Shown: positions 1-10,549 of the stretch, piece by piece | Layout: every line of letters starts with the position of its first letter | Numbering within the stretch: the stretch's first letter is position 1 | Assembly: GCA_949752735.1 (NCBI GenBank) | Contig: OX457038.1 | Location: 66,540,693-66,604,692, forward strand | Length of the DNA stretch: 64,000 nucleotides | DNA from: Lumbricus terrestris | Lineage: Eukaryota > Annelida > Clitellata > Crassiclitellata > Lumbricidae | Direction of reading: 5' to 3' | Program-made: the position numbers and the translations under genes | Notes under the pieces: generated by a model | Told to the model about the DNA's origin: nothing | Databases searched by the model: none | Seen by the model: only the letters and a program-made list of their open reading frames with translations

Positions 1-540
1 CTAATAACACTTTACACAAATGGACACTATAAACTTAAAGTAGGTGCTATTATCTGACGAACTAGAGCCAACTTGAAGAAACCACTTTCATTTTTGGAAT
101 CAGCACCCCCAAAATACTAAAGATCAGTTCAAATATCCCTGGCAACAAAAAATTATTTTTCTTTTGTTGACCTGTGTTATTAACAGCTGCTGCTGTGGTT
201 GCAGAACCAACCACACTGCTACAGCGCTCTCCCCCCCACTGCCAAGGGTTGGTTTACATCCTCCGCTCTGCAGAGGAATACAGTAGAGGATTAGAAGGAG
301 TTAAAGGAAGGACGCTTGTCCTGCTATTCCCTCCTCACCTTTACATCCATGCTCCATTCATCTGCTCAGTGCCCCACCCCCAATTTAAACTATTCGACCC
401 CTTCCTCCACGATTAAAACGCTAACGCAATGGAGCAAAGAAAGGATTGAGGTATACCTTCGATGATTGGGGCGTTATGTTTCAGACTGTCTGAAGGATCG
501 CCTATGAGTTGATGTCTCGAACGGTCGATATATAAATTCT
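1..540. other. No gene recognised
   Basis: AT-rich sequence with only short open frames. The longest (about 80 codons near 174-416) has no recognisable motif and no splice context. I see no RNA gene or transposon end here. Confidence 0.4.
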
Positions 541-850
541 GGTTGATTGAATCCATCCACTCATTAATTCACTCATTAATTCATTTATTAATTCACTCAT
601 TAATTCATTTATTACTTCACTCATTAATTCGGTCAATACTTCACTCATTGATTGACTCATGAATCCACCCGTTTATTCATTTAGCCTATTAGTTCACTCA
701 TTGATTCACTAATTAATTCATGTTGATTCAATCATTAATTAACAAATTATTTCACTCATTAATTCAGTCATTTATTCACCCATTTATTCATTTATTATTT
801 CACTCATTAATTCATATTAATTCATATTAATTCAATCATTTATTCACTCA
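541..850. repeat. Degenerate AT-rich tandem repeat
   Basis: About 310 bp of imperfect 8-12 bp units of the type ATTCACTCATTA / ATTCATTTATTA. Units vary in length and are interrupted, so this is an old minisatellite-like tract rather than a clean microsatellite. Confidence 0.7.
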
Positions 851-1529
851 CCTTACTGGTGTTATAATATAGGCTATATTCGTTTATAATAAAATATAGC
901 ATCAAACATTTTGTCATTATAATTATAGGCTATAGGCTAGAAGCCGATATGGCACAAAGCGTCAATGAACCCATATTTTGAAGATGTAGCCTAAAAATTA
1001 TTCAGTGCTGTGAGTCACAATATTATTCTCGATGCTTTTTGCACCAAACACTTATTCACTTTAGCAACACGGACTACTTCCACTAGTCCGCAAATAAAGT
1101 TCGCAGCATCCGGGCTCTGAAGTTATGCGCTATATAAATTTCACATGTTATCCGGATGGTTTAATGTGCCACTGATGTGCCATCAAGCTGCTGGTTGGTC
1201 CAACATCTCGTCAACATCACCAGTCGGTATTTCGACGCGTGTCAACATCTGACGATGAACATCATTGTACACCGTGAGCAGCAGCAGCAGCAACTTTACC
1301 AGCAGCTGAAGCTGGCACGAGGGAATCTGTCCTAATCCACTTAGATACTTTGCCGTGGATGCCGGCTAATGGAATGAAGTGGACGATTTATATAGCGCCT
1401 TTTTGAAGCGAGGCTCCGGAGACCGCGTGCGCCGATGGCTGTCGTGTCGGGAATGGCAAATATGACGGCTGGTAATTCTGGGCTAAAAAAGACGGATGCA
1501 GGATGTATGGATGGACACATTGGACAGTG
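851..1529. other. No gene; possible SINE scrap near 1385-1420
   Basis: No supportable coding region. The stretch near 1385-1420 (TATATAGCGCC followed by a GC-rich block) resembles the 3' end of the SINE family seen better at 24.4 kb and 58.9 kb, but it is too short to call firmly. Confidence 0.35.
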
Positions 1530-1840
1530 GATGGATGGATGGATGGATGGATGGGTGAATGAGTAATTTGATGGATTGGCAGAATGAAGGCTTGGGAAGG
1601 TGGATTCGTGGAAAAAGAGTTACGTTGACGGATTTAGATGAATGGGTGACAATTTTAAGAGATGGATCAATGGATGAATGGATGGATGGATGGATGGATG
1701 GATGGATAGATGGATGGAAGGATGGATGGCTGGATGGATGGTTGGATGGATGGATGGATGGATGGATAGATGGATGGAAGGATGGATGGCTGGATGGATG
1801 GTTGGATGGATGGATGGATGGATGGATGGAAAACCGTACT
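1530..1840. repeat. (GGAT)n microsatellite with 60-bp higher-order period
   Basis: Mostly ATGG/GGAT tetranucleotides. From about 1690 to 1815 a 60-bp block containing GATAGATGG, GGAAGG, GGCTGG and GGTTGG variants is repeated twice in the same order, so a longer unit has been duplicated. Open frames reading MDGWMDGW are by-products of the repeat. Confidence 0.9.
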
Positions 1841-2059
1841 GGATAGATGGAAAGGTTTTAAGTAGGTAAATGGAAACTAGAAGACGATTGCCGAAGGGGA
1901 GATGAAAGGATAGATTGAGAGATCACGAGGAAAAGATTCTTTGGTCGATAGACAGAACCATATTCCGACAAGATGGACAGATGGAAAGTGGATAGATGAC
2001 AGGATGAAAGGAGCAATATTTGGCAGATGGAAAGAGGGCGAGTCATACAGAACGGATCG

Positions 2060-2370
2060 ATTGATCGATTGACCAATAGATTGATTGATATATTGATTGA
2101 TTGATTGATCGCTTGATTGAACGATCGATGAATGGATTTGCAGTGAATGGAATTGCAGTGATTGGATGGATAAATGGATGGATAGATAGGTTGATATATT
2201 GATTGATTGATCGATTGATTGAACGATCGATGAATGGATTTGCAGCGAATGGATGGGTGAATGGATAGATGGATGGGTGAATGGATGAATGGATTGATGG
2301 ATGGATTGATGGATGGATGGATGGATGGATGGATGGATGGATGAATGGATGGATGGATGGATTGGTGCTT
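2060..2370. repeat. GATT/GGAT-rich duplicated repeat
   Basis: Two diverged copies of a block of roughly 120 bp (TTGATATATTGATTGATTG, then GAACGATCGATGAATGGATTTG) followed by (GGAT)n. The minus-strand frame reading HPSIHPSIH is a repeat artefact. Confidence 0.8.
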
Positions 2371-2504
2371 TCAAACGGAGATACTATAACTATATTGATA
2401 TCATGTCATAGCAACTGATAGACCTCCTATCCGCTAATCGGAGACAATTTGGGTGACTTTCGGCTACAATAATTGTAGAAGTCCAACCATAATCTCAGGA
2501 CCTG

Positions 2505-2665
2505 TGTCATGAAATAAAATCTCCCCCGAAACAGAGTTTCTCCCTTGCTGATACAGAGTCTCAGAGGAAGACTCTGTATCGGAACAAAGTCTCCCCCCAT
2601 TGAAATAGAATATCTCCCTTTACGAAACAAAGTCTCCCTCTACTAAGAGTTCCCCCCATAGTTCC
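2505..2665. repeat. Hairpin-cluster element, AGTCTCCCCC family (copy 1)
   Basis: A run of short inverted repeats built on the words AAAGTCTCCCC and GAGACTCTGT / ACAGAGTCTC. The same words recur at 10.55-10.75 kb and, in modified form, in the element at 7.13-7.59 kb. The termini of this copy are unclear. It is probably a non-autonomous DNA element, but no target duplication was found. Confidence 0.5.
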
Positions 2666-2811
2666 GGATATAAAGTGTATATTTTCTTAACAACAGCAGT
2701 TGAAAAATCAAAATCGTGAATATAATAAATTATAATAATAATTATTATATTAACAATAATACTGTAGAGACTTGGACTAATGCATTGCGTGGATAGCCTT
2801 AGGCCGCTTTA

Positions 2812-3080
2812 TTTTTGTCCGCCTGCTTGTCTGCCTCCGTCCGCCTGTGCGCTGCATCCGCCTGTGCGCTGCATGCACTGACACGCCGCTCTATTATTGT
2901 CCGCCTGCTTGTCTGCCTCCGTCAGCCTGTGCGCTGCATCCGCCTGTGCGCTGCATGCACTGACTCGCCGCTTTGTGATTGTCCGCCTGCTTGTCTGCCT
3001 CCGTCCGCCTGTGCGCTGCATGCACTGACTCGCCGCTCTATTATTGTCCGCCTGCTTGTCTGCCTCCGTCCGCGCTCTGT
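2812..3080 (+). repeat. Tandem array upstream of the LTR TATA box (81/63-bp units)
   Basis: About 3.6 units of a GC-rich repeat that starts at TCCGCCTGCTTGTCTGCC and ends near GACTCGCCGCTCTA. Two units are 81 bp. One is shorter because it lacks an internal 18-bp duplication (CCGCCTGTGCGCTGCATC). Position just 5' of TATAAAAA suggests U3 enhancer repeats; that role is inference. Confidence 0.85.
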
Positions 3081-3084
3081 CTGC

Positions 3085-3092
3085 TATAAAAA
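3085..3092 (+). promoter_or_regulatory. TATA box of the solo LTR
   Basis: TATAAAAA followed by GGCAGG, directly downstream of the U3 tandem array and about 850 bp upstream of the AATAAA signal. This is the expected LTR core promoter layout. Confidence 0.55.
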
Positions 3093-3159
3093 GGCAGGAT
3101 TCCGCTGTTCGCCACCGACTCTCCTGTTGGCCACGAAGCTGACTAGAGAGCCTGGCACT

Positions 3160-3445
3160 TGACACACGGTAAAACGTGAGTTCAGGTGGTGAATGACTAC
3201 AGACTTTCGGACGGCCTAGAAGCTGACTGATTGTCCGCCTCTCGACACACGGTAAAACGTGAGTCCGAGTGGTGCCTGACGACACGACGTTCGGGAAGCC
3301 GCAAGAGCTGACTGATCGATCGACTCTCGACACACGGTAAAACGTGAGTCCGAGAGGGGACTGACTACCAACTCCTGGTAAGGCCAACGAAGCTAACCAG
3401 AGAGGGGCACTTGATGCACGGTAAAACGTGGGTTGAGTGGTGACT
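3160..3445 (+). repeat. Tandem array in the LTR transcribed part (about 84-bp units)
   Basis: Each unit begins GACACACGGTAAAACGTGAG. Starts lie near 3160, 3246, 3330 and 3414, the last unit being partial and diverged. It lies downstream of the TATA box, so it would be part of the LTR transcript. Confidence 0.85.
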
Positions 3446-3560
3446 GATTGTGAGAGTGGGTGTCGCGGCTCCTATTGACCCTGGGCACTTAAGCTCGGTC
3501 TAGGGGTTCCCTACTCTCATTAGAGGGGTTCGAACCCTCCGACGGCTGACAATTGACTGT

Positions 3561-3755
3561 GATGGTTACCTTCTCAGCCTCCGGCTGAAGACTATTGCTA
3601 TGGTTACCTTCTCAGCCTCCGACTGAAGACTATTGCTACGGTTACCTTCTCAGCCTCCGGCTGAAGACTATTGCTACGGTTACCTTCTCAGCCTCCGGCT
3701 GAAGACTATTGCTACGGTTACCTTCTCAGCCTCCGGCTGAAGACTTTTGCTACGG
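3561..3755 (+). repeat. 39-bp tandem repeat, five units
   Basis: Five nearly identical copies of a 39-bp unit containing GGTTACCTTCTCAGCCTCCG and GAAGACTATTGCTA. Differences are one or two bases per unit, so the expansion is recent. It is the third separate array inside the same LTR. Confidence 0.92.
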
Positions 3756-3939
3756 TGACTGACAGACGAGTAACTGACGATATTCGACTACTGTTGACGG
3801 GTAGGACAGTTGACCCCGACCGTGGGAGGGATCCCTGAGAACTATAGGGGTTGCTGCGGTCCACATTTGGCTCCATTTCTAGTATCGTTCTGTTCTGTTC
3901 TGTTTCGCTTGTACCTTAATCGCCTTGTGTTTGGAAACC

Positions 3940-3945
3940 AATAAA
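3940..3945 (+). terminator. Polyadenylation signal of the solo LTR
   Basis: AATAAA in the context ACCAATAAACGTG, about 125 bp before the LTR 3' end, as expected for an R region. Confidence 0.5.
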
Positions 3946-4077
3946 CGTGTATTAAACCTTAACCTGGTTAGTCTTTAGTCAACCGCTAAAGCCGGACCCG
4001 GATATATTTTACGGGCTAGGGGTGGTGTTTTGGTCTCCTGGTGTAATTTGCCCAACCTAGTTCCGCTACAATACTAA

Positions 4078-4104
4078 TATTAATAATATTAAATAATAAT
4101 ACTA

Positions 4105-4190
<86 letters not shown>
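4078..4190. repeat. (AAT)n microsatellite
   Basis: Starts imperfect (AATATTAATAATATT) and becomes a pure run of AAT from about 4110. It is immediately followed by a segment also found at 1905-1937 (see findings). Confidence 0.95.
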
Positions 4191-4193
<3 letters not shown>

Positions 4194-4223
4194 GGATAGA
4201 TTGAGAGATCACGAGGAAAAGAT

Positions 4224-4345
4224 GACGATTAGGTGCCGTTCCAGATGTTTTTATTCTGTTCTTAATTAATATTTAAGTCCCTGAGGGATCCTAAATACCT
4301 CGGGGCATAAAAAAAAATTAAAAAAAACAAAACAAAAAAACCCCA
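4224..4345 (+). mobile_element. Short 3' end of the same LINE family as 4450-6640
   Basis: Positions 4279-4315 (CCTGAGGGATC ... ACCTCGGGG, then an A-rich tail) match the 3' UTR end of the neighbouring LINE at 6589-6616. This looks like a heavily 5'-truncated second copy ending in oligo(A) and an (AAT)n tract. Its left boundary is uncertain. Confidence 0.5.
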
Positions 4346-4374
4346 AAAAAAACAAAACAAAACAAAAAAAAAAT

Positions 4375-4390
4375 AATAATAATAATAATG

Positions 4391-4429
<39 letters not shown>

Positions 4430-4455
4430 GTAATAATAATAATAATAATAATAAA
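4375..4455. repeat. (AAT)n microsatellite at the 5' junction of the LINE
   Basis: Pure AAT trinucleotides with one GATAAT and one AGTAAT interruption, running straight into the 5'-truncated LINE reading frame at about 4460. Confidence 0.93.
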
Positions 4456-6740
4456 AAAGAAGTTGCTGAAGCTGTGCGTTCATTTCCAATTGGATCGGCG
4501 GGTGGGCCGGATGGCTTCCGTCCACAGCATCTCCTTGACCTGCTGAATAACCTAGAATCTTCACAAGACTTCCTTCAGGCTCTGACTGGCTTTGTCAATG
4601 TTCTGTTCGGGGTCAGTGTCCCCAGACTGTTCGAAAGCTGCTTTTCGGGGGCACCCTCATCGCTCTCTCAAAGAAAACTGGGGGCCTTAGACCCATTGTG
4701 ATTGGCTATGTCTGGAGGAGATTGGCAGCCAAGTGTGCTAATAAATATGCGGTGGATAAGCTAGCATCATTTTTCAATCCTCTCCAGGTTGGCATTGCCA
4801 CGGCAGGTGGCTCTGAGGCAGCAGTACATGCAGCCAGAGGCTACTTAACAAGCATGCCTCAGGACCAGGTTTTTGTCAAGCTGGATTTTGCAAATGCATT
4901 CAATACCCTGCACAGAGATGTAATGCTTCAAGAGGTCCACAGCATCGTACCTGAGCTTTATGCATTTACCTATCAAGCTTATGCAGCTGAATCCATGCTT
5001 CAGTTTGGTCCGCACGTGGTCCGGTCTCAAATGGGCCCGCAGAAGGGTGATCCTATGGGCGCTCTACTCTTTTGCCTTCCACTTCAGCCAGCACTTCGCT
5101 CTTTGGACTCAGACTTTCGCCTTGGATATCTGGACGACCTGTCATTGGGAGGGGGATTGGAGGAAGTTCAAGATGACCTGCATGCCATAATTGCTGATCT
5201 GGAGTTAACTCTTGGTCTTCGACTTAACCGCCTCAAGACTTTCAAAGATTTTCAGCGTGTGGACCGTGGGTCACTGCTCCTACTTGGTGCTCCAATTTTC
5301 AAGGGCAGTGCATTGGTCAGCGTACTTCAGGGTCATTCTGACATACTCGGACAGGCAATACAGGACATGTCAGGCCTTCAGGCACAAAGTGCCCTGACAT
5401 TGTTGCGGTCATGCTTTGGAGCGGCCAAGCTGACCTTTGTGCTGCGCACTACCCCGTGCTGGGATGACCCACTACTGGAGAAAATGGACAAACAGCTGAG
5501 GTGCGGGCTGGAACAAATCCTCAATGTTGAACTGGATGACATACAGTGGACACAGGCTACTCTTCCAATCAGAGATGGAGGTCTGGGGGTGAGACAGGTG
5601 TCGATGCTGGCTTCTTCTGCATATTTAGCATCAGCTGCATCCACCAGGTCACTCGGGTCGACCATTCTCGGGAGGGAGGACTGGACTGACTACTACAAGA
5701 ACCAGATCCTGGAAGCACGCAGTCTGACCCTGCCCGTGGGTGAACTGGCGGCAATAACCAAGCAGAGTGCTTGGGACAGACCTCTGATCGAACAGGACAA
5801 GGCAGCGGTCTGGATGGCATACACTGATCCATGTAGCAGGGCAAGACTAGTGGCAGTGTCCTCACCTCATTCTGGAGACTGGCTGCCGACCCTGCCAATT
5901 TCATCTTGTGGCCTGTGTCTCGACAATGAAGCCTTCCGTGTGGCAGTCGGCTTTCGTCTCGGCCTTAAGCTTTGTGCGCCACACCAATGCCAGTGTGGTG
6001 AAACAGTTGATCCAGGAGGACACCATGGGCTGGTATGCAAACTGTCAAGTGGTCGTGCAACTCGACACTCTGCAATCAATGATATAGTATGGAGAGCTAT
6101 GCTAAAGGCAGAGATTCCCAGTTCAAAGGAACCATCTGGGCTTCTTCGCAGCGATGGAAAGCGACCAGATGGGGCCACGCTGGTTCCATGGGCAGCAGGA
6201 AAATACATCACCTGGGATGTGACCAATGTCCATACTTGTGCTGCATCATATCTCCATCGGACTTCGACAATGGCCGGGGGAGCGGCTGAGATGGCCGCTG
6301 TTCGTAAACAGGCAAAATACTCAGGCCTCCCTTCATCGCACACATTTGTGCCCATTGCCATTGAGTCACTGGGACCAATCAATCAGTCAGGTCTTGATTT
6401 TATCACTGAGGTGGGCCGCCGTATAACAGCAATTTCTGGTGACCCACTCGAGACAAACCACCTTTTTCAACGCTTTTCCATTTGCACCCAACGTTTTAAT
6501 GCCGTGGCCTTCAGAGGCACATTTGTGGACTCCAGTGGGGACGAGGCTCGGTAGTTCCAGAATTTTAATCTTAGGATAGCTTTTAAAAACCTGAGGGATC
6601 ATATGTACCTCGGGTAAAAAAAAAATAAAAATAAAAAAAAAAAAAAAAAAATAATAATAATAATAATAATATTTTTATAATAGCAATATTAAAAATGATA
6701 ATAATAATAATGACAATAACAATAACGATAATGTATACCG
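4450..6740 (+). mobile_element. 5'-truncated RLE-type LINE inserted in (AAT)n
   Basis: The insertion comprises the RT/endonuclease remnant, a 60-bp 3' UTR ending ACCTCGGGTAAAA, and an A-rich to (AAT)n tail from 6616. It is bounded on both sides by AAT microsatellite. That matches the known behaviour of Dong/R4-type elements, which insert in TAA repeats. I see no clear target duplication because the target is itself repetitive. Confidence 0.75.
4460..6554 (+). pseudogene. LINE reverse transcriptase with restriction-like endonuclease, 5'-truncated, one frameshift
   Basis: Target-primed retrotransposon ORF. The 5' part (4463 to about 4645) starts inside the RT fingers (GGPDGFRPQHL). A single-base loss in a T run near 4640 then shifts frame, and the rest is open from about 4660 to the stop at 6552-6554. 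Visible RT motifs: GGLRPIVIG, KLDFANAFNTLHR, QKGDPMGALLFC, and the catalytic YLDD in GYLDDLSLGG. Near the C terminus there is a CxC...H...C knuckle (CQCGETVDPGGHHGLVC), then RPDG...WDV. This fits the PD..D core of the restriction-like endonuclease of R2/R4/NeSL-type LINEs. The 5' truncation and frameshift make this copy dead. The exact clade needs a phylogeny. Confidence 0.88.
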
Positions 6741-7131
6741 AAATAATTATAGTAATAATAAAATTATATTATCATATTGATCAGTACTCCATTTGCAAAT
6801 GTACAATAAGATATCAACAAATAATGCAATACATAACACATTGAAGTAATAAAAACTATTGTAATATAAATGAAAATGTATAAAAACTTTATGAGTGTAA
6901 GGCATTCCAGTAATTCTAATAATGAAACCCTTTCTTGAGAGGTCAGAACGTGGAATTTCAAGGTTGTGTGAACGTTGATGCAAAGTATTGCGGTTCATGC
7001 CCATGGTTAGCCAAAACAATTATAAATAGATCGTGGTCAGCTGTTGCATCTTACGGCGTCATAATGCGTGTTGCTTAGCAACGCATTGAAGTCGCTCGAT
7101 TACTGACATTTGAGACACAATTTGTTTACTT
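6741..7131. other. No gene recognised
   Basis: AT-rich spacer between the LINE tail and an inverted-repeat element. No motif, RNA gene or splice-supported exon seen. Confidence 0.4.
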
Positions 7132-7588
7132 CCGGTGACACGAAACGGAGTATCCCCCCTGAAAGCTATCCGGGGGGATGAATTAATCTATCCCCCGGAT
7201 GGAATTAACCGGTCTATACTATCCGGAGGGATAAACCATTCTATCCCCTTTTTTGAAAAATGCGCATAATAAACAAATTTATGCTGTAATCAAAATTTAA
7301 AGTGACTCTAATTGTCTTAAGTGTCCTAAGCAATGCTCAGATAAAGGCAACTCGAATTTATTTAGTGACTCTGAGTGTTTTTAAGTGTTTTAAATGTTTT
7401 AAGTGCTATAAAAACAGGGCAAAACAAATTATCTAGTAAGAATAAACATACCTGTTAGTGTCATTGTTGAAAACAAAGCAGATGAAAATCAATTTGCAAA
7501 GAAAAATACACACGGAAGCGGTTTTTTCGACTTTTTTTAATTTGGGGGATACAATTAATACGGGGGATACTCTATTTCGTGACACCGG
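7132..7588. mobile_element. MITE-like element with terminal inverted repeats
   Basis: The left end begins CCGGTGACACGAAACGGAGT. The right end, read on the other strand, begins CCGGTGTCACGAAATAGAGT, both followed by ATCCCCC. Further internal inverted words (CCGGGGGGAT, ATCCCCCGG, CCGGAGGGAT) cluster at the left side. A weaker outer pair, AGACACAATTTGT and ACAAATTGTCT, suggests the inverted repeat may extend to about 7110-7620. No coding capacity and no clean target duplication. Confidence 0.65.
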
Positions 7589-7740
7589 CTCCAATCTTCT
7601 CATCACAAATTGTCTAACTTCACGCCCAATCATCATAAGATATTTATGCATTCCAACAGCACAATCCGGCTAAATCTAAAGGTTGAGGGTATCTCCAACC
7701 ATCTCAGCCTTATGTACTACTAATAGCAGGCATAATTATA

Positions 7741-7863
7741 GTATCGGGGACCGACGCGTCGGTTATGGTCAAGTTAACCGTAGTGATGGTCAGTTAGGGC
7801 TCAGGTTAGCGTCGTGATGGCGGGCTATAGGTCAGATTAGTGTCGTCATTCGGTTCCCGATAC
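7741..7863. mobile_element. 123-bp MITE with TA target duplication
   Basis: Terminal inverted repeats GTATCGGGGACCGA and TCGGTTCCCGATAC, flanked by TA at 7739-7740 and 7864-7865. The TA duplication fits a Tc1/mariner- or IS630-type mechanism. There is no coding capacity. Confidence 0.65.
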
Positions 7864-8084
7864 TATAGTTTTGCTTGTCTAATAATGAGCCGGAAGTTAC
7901 CGAAACTCGTTGTTGCAAGTATTGTTTGTTTTAACGAGTTAAAATACACCGTTCTAAAGGCACGCTACACTCTCATGGTCCCCGTCGAAGCCCGTGTCCC
8001 GGGTCAAACCAGGCGTCCATAAATCTTTTGCAAGCAGAGACTGGCCCTTCACATACAACGCAATCTAATGGATTCCGCAACAAC

Positions 8085-9262
8085 TGGTTCATAGACAACC
8101 GGTCCAACGACAACTGGTTCACGGACAACTGGTTCACCGACAACTGGTTCACCGACAACTGGTTCACGGACAACTGGTTCATCGACAACTGGTTCACCGA
8201 CAACTGGTTCACCGACAACTGGTTCACCGACAACTGGTTCACGGACAACTGGTTCACGGACAACTGGTTCACCGACAACTGGTTCACCGACAACTGGTTC
8301 ACCGACAACTGGTTCACCGACAACTGGTTCACCGACAACTGGTTCACCGACAACTGGTTCATCGACAACTGGTTCACCGACAACTGGTTCACCGACAACT
8401 GGTTCATCGACAACTGGTTCACCGACAACTGGTTCACCGACAACTGGTTCATCGACAACTGGTTCACCGACAACTGGTTCACCGACAACTGGTTCATCGA
8501 CAACTGGTTCACCGACAACTGGTTCACGGACAACTGGTTCATCGACAAATGGTTCGTCGACAACTGGTTCACCGACAACTGGTTCACGGACAACTGGTTC
8601 ACCGACAACTGGTTCATCGACAACTGGTTCACGGACAACTGGTTCATCGACAAATGGTTCATCGACAACTGGTTCACCGACAACTGGTTCATCGACAACT
8701 GGTTCACCGACAACTGGTTCATCGACAACTGGTTCATCGACAACTGGTTCATCGACAACTGGTTCATCGACAACTGGTTCACGGACAACTGGTTCACCGA
8801 CAACTGGTTCACCGACAACTGGTTCATCGACAACTGGTTCACCGACAACTGGTTCATCGACAACTGGTTCACCGACAACTGGTTCACCGACAACTGGTTC
8901 ATCGACAACTGGTTCACCGACAACTGGTTCATCGACAACTGGTTCACCGACAACTGGTTCATCGACAACTGGTTCACCGACAACTGGTTCACCGACAACT
9001 GGTTCACGGACAACTGGTTCACCGACAACTGGTTCATCGACAACTGGTTCACGGACAACTGGTTCATCGACAAATGGTTCATCGACAACTGGTTCACCGA
9101 CAACTGGTTCATCGACAACTGGTTCACCGACAACTGGTTCATCGACAACTGGTTCATCGACAACTGGTTCACCGACAACTGGTTCATCGACAACTGGTTC
9201 ACGGACAACTGGTTCACCGACAACTGGTTCATCGACAACTGGTTCATCGACAAATGGTTCAC
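8085..9262. repeat. 15-bp minisatellite, about 78 units
   Basis: Unit GACAACTGGTTCACC, with most variation limited to the end of the unit (CACC, CACG or CATC), plus rare AAATGG and GTC variants. Because 15 is divisible by three and the unit lacks stops, two plus frames (DNWFT and RQLVH) and one minus frame (NQLSV/M) stay open for hundreds of codons. These are not evidence of protein. A higher-order pattern of variant units is visible (see findings). Confidence 0.97.
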
Positions 9263-9265
9263 GTC

Positions 9266-10545
9266 AAAATGTTGACTGCAGATTTTTTAGTCCCTAGTTA
9301 TGTTCGGTGAAAAAGAAGTTGGATTGATGAAAAGAACGCTTGCTAAATCGAAAACAGATTGATGAAACCCCTCCCCTCCGCTGCCAAAATAATAGACCGA
9401 TGAAAGAACGTTTCTTGAATTCAATTGCTTTGATGAAAATAATGCTTGTAAAATTGAAGATGGATACATGAAATAATCGCCTTGCTTAACGGAAGTTGTA
9501 TTAATGAAAATGATTCAATTTTAAATTGGAGTCGGAGTTGGAAAACTAATCCGTCTTAAATAGAAGCCGTTTGGATGAGAGCAATTCAAACTGAAATAGA
9601 AGTGAGCTTAATCAAACGGGGTACGGACATTAACATTTAACACCCCGGACAATACCCCAGGACAAAACTTCCGGTCAAGCCTCCCAGGGTGGGACATAAC
9701 CCCCTCTTTCGGTTAGAACATAACTGAGTAGGCATATAGGGTAAGTGGTAAAAGGTGTCTGGTCGAGTTTAGACTTGATCTTCTTGTTTCGCCACATTAT
9801 TGTGTTTCATCGTGTCATATAGTCTACACACTTAGTTTAACAGCTGTCCAATCACAAGTTAAAATGATGTGGCTGTTGTCTATAAAAATGCATAGGCATG
9901 AAACATGACTGATACGATTGGAATTTAGTATAGGCAGGTTTCAACACAATAATTCAACTTCTTTCCTGCCAATTTTTTATGTCATCTTGAATCTGAAAGC
10001 ACGCGAAATACACTTAGGCCACAATCCACAAGTTTAATAGAGGCAAGCAATTTCAACGCCAGCATATACATGCTCACCGACACCCTTGAGCCGGGTGTTG
10101 GAAAGTGACGAGGTGACGACCTTCCTTGCACGAAGGAGGTAAGGAAGATTGCTGCGAAATATTGGAAGCTGCCTGCTTGTGTGAACAACGGCGTACAAAT
10201 TACTTAAAGCCGATTCGAACCTTTACAATCGTGTTACGATGTTATGCAACCCTTTCTATATCTCTGTAGAAATCTTTCTCTTTTGCTCACGTCTCATATT
10301 CCTGTCTGTAGCCTATCTCATTATGTCCATAGCGTCTAAATTTTGCGGTAATAATAATTAAGCTTACCACATCGAATTTTTAAAAATCCGTATCTCTGGT
10401 ATTAAAATGATTATTGTGAGTTGAAAACAGTCGCGTTGACCTGCAAATTCGCCAAAAAAATTGAAAATTATTTCAAAAGAATATTCAAACAGACGGACAA
10501 ACTTTCAGTCATATTCTGGAATAGATAAATAGGATGCGACTGTAT
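9266..10545. other. No gene recognised
   Basis: Unique-looking AT-rich sequence. Weak copies of TTGATGAAA-type words near 9310-9600 suggest a decayed repeat. No exon, RNA gene or transposon end could be supported. Confidence 0.4.
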
Positions 10546-10549
10546 CACT

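Larger units (their letters stand above)
2763..4070 (+). mobile_element. Solo LTR, 1.31 kb, with target-site duplication ATAC
   Basis: The segment begins TGTAG and ends CTACA, the TG...CA inverted ends expected of an LTR. It is flanked by identical ATAC at 2759-2762 and 4071-4074, a 4-bp target duplication. Inside it carries, in LTR order, an upstream tandem array, a TATAAAAA box at 3085-3092, more tandem arrays, and an AATAAA signal at 3940-3945. No gag, pol or second LTR lies nearby, so I read it as a solo LTR left by recombination. Strand is set by TATA before AATAAA. The superfamily cannot be told without an internal region. Confidence 0.72.

Noticed and set aside
7973..9275. Long open frames of 415 and 429 codons over the 15-bp repeat
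   Set aside because: The frames are open on both strands only because a stop-free 15-bp unit is repeated; there is no start context, signal peptide or non-repeat domain.
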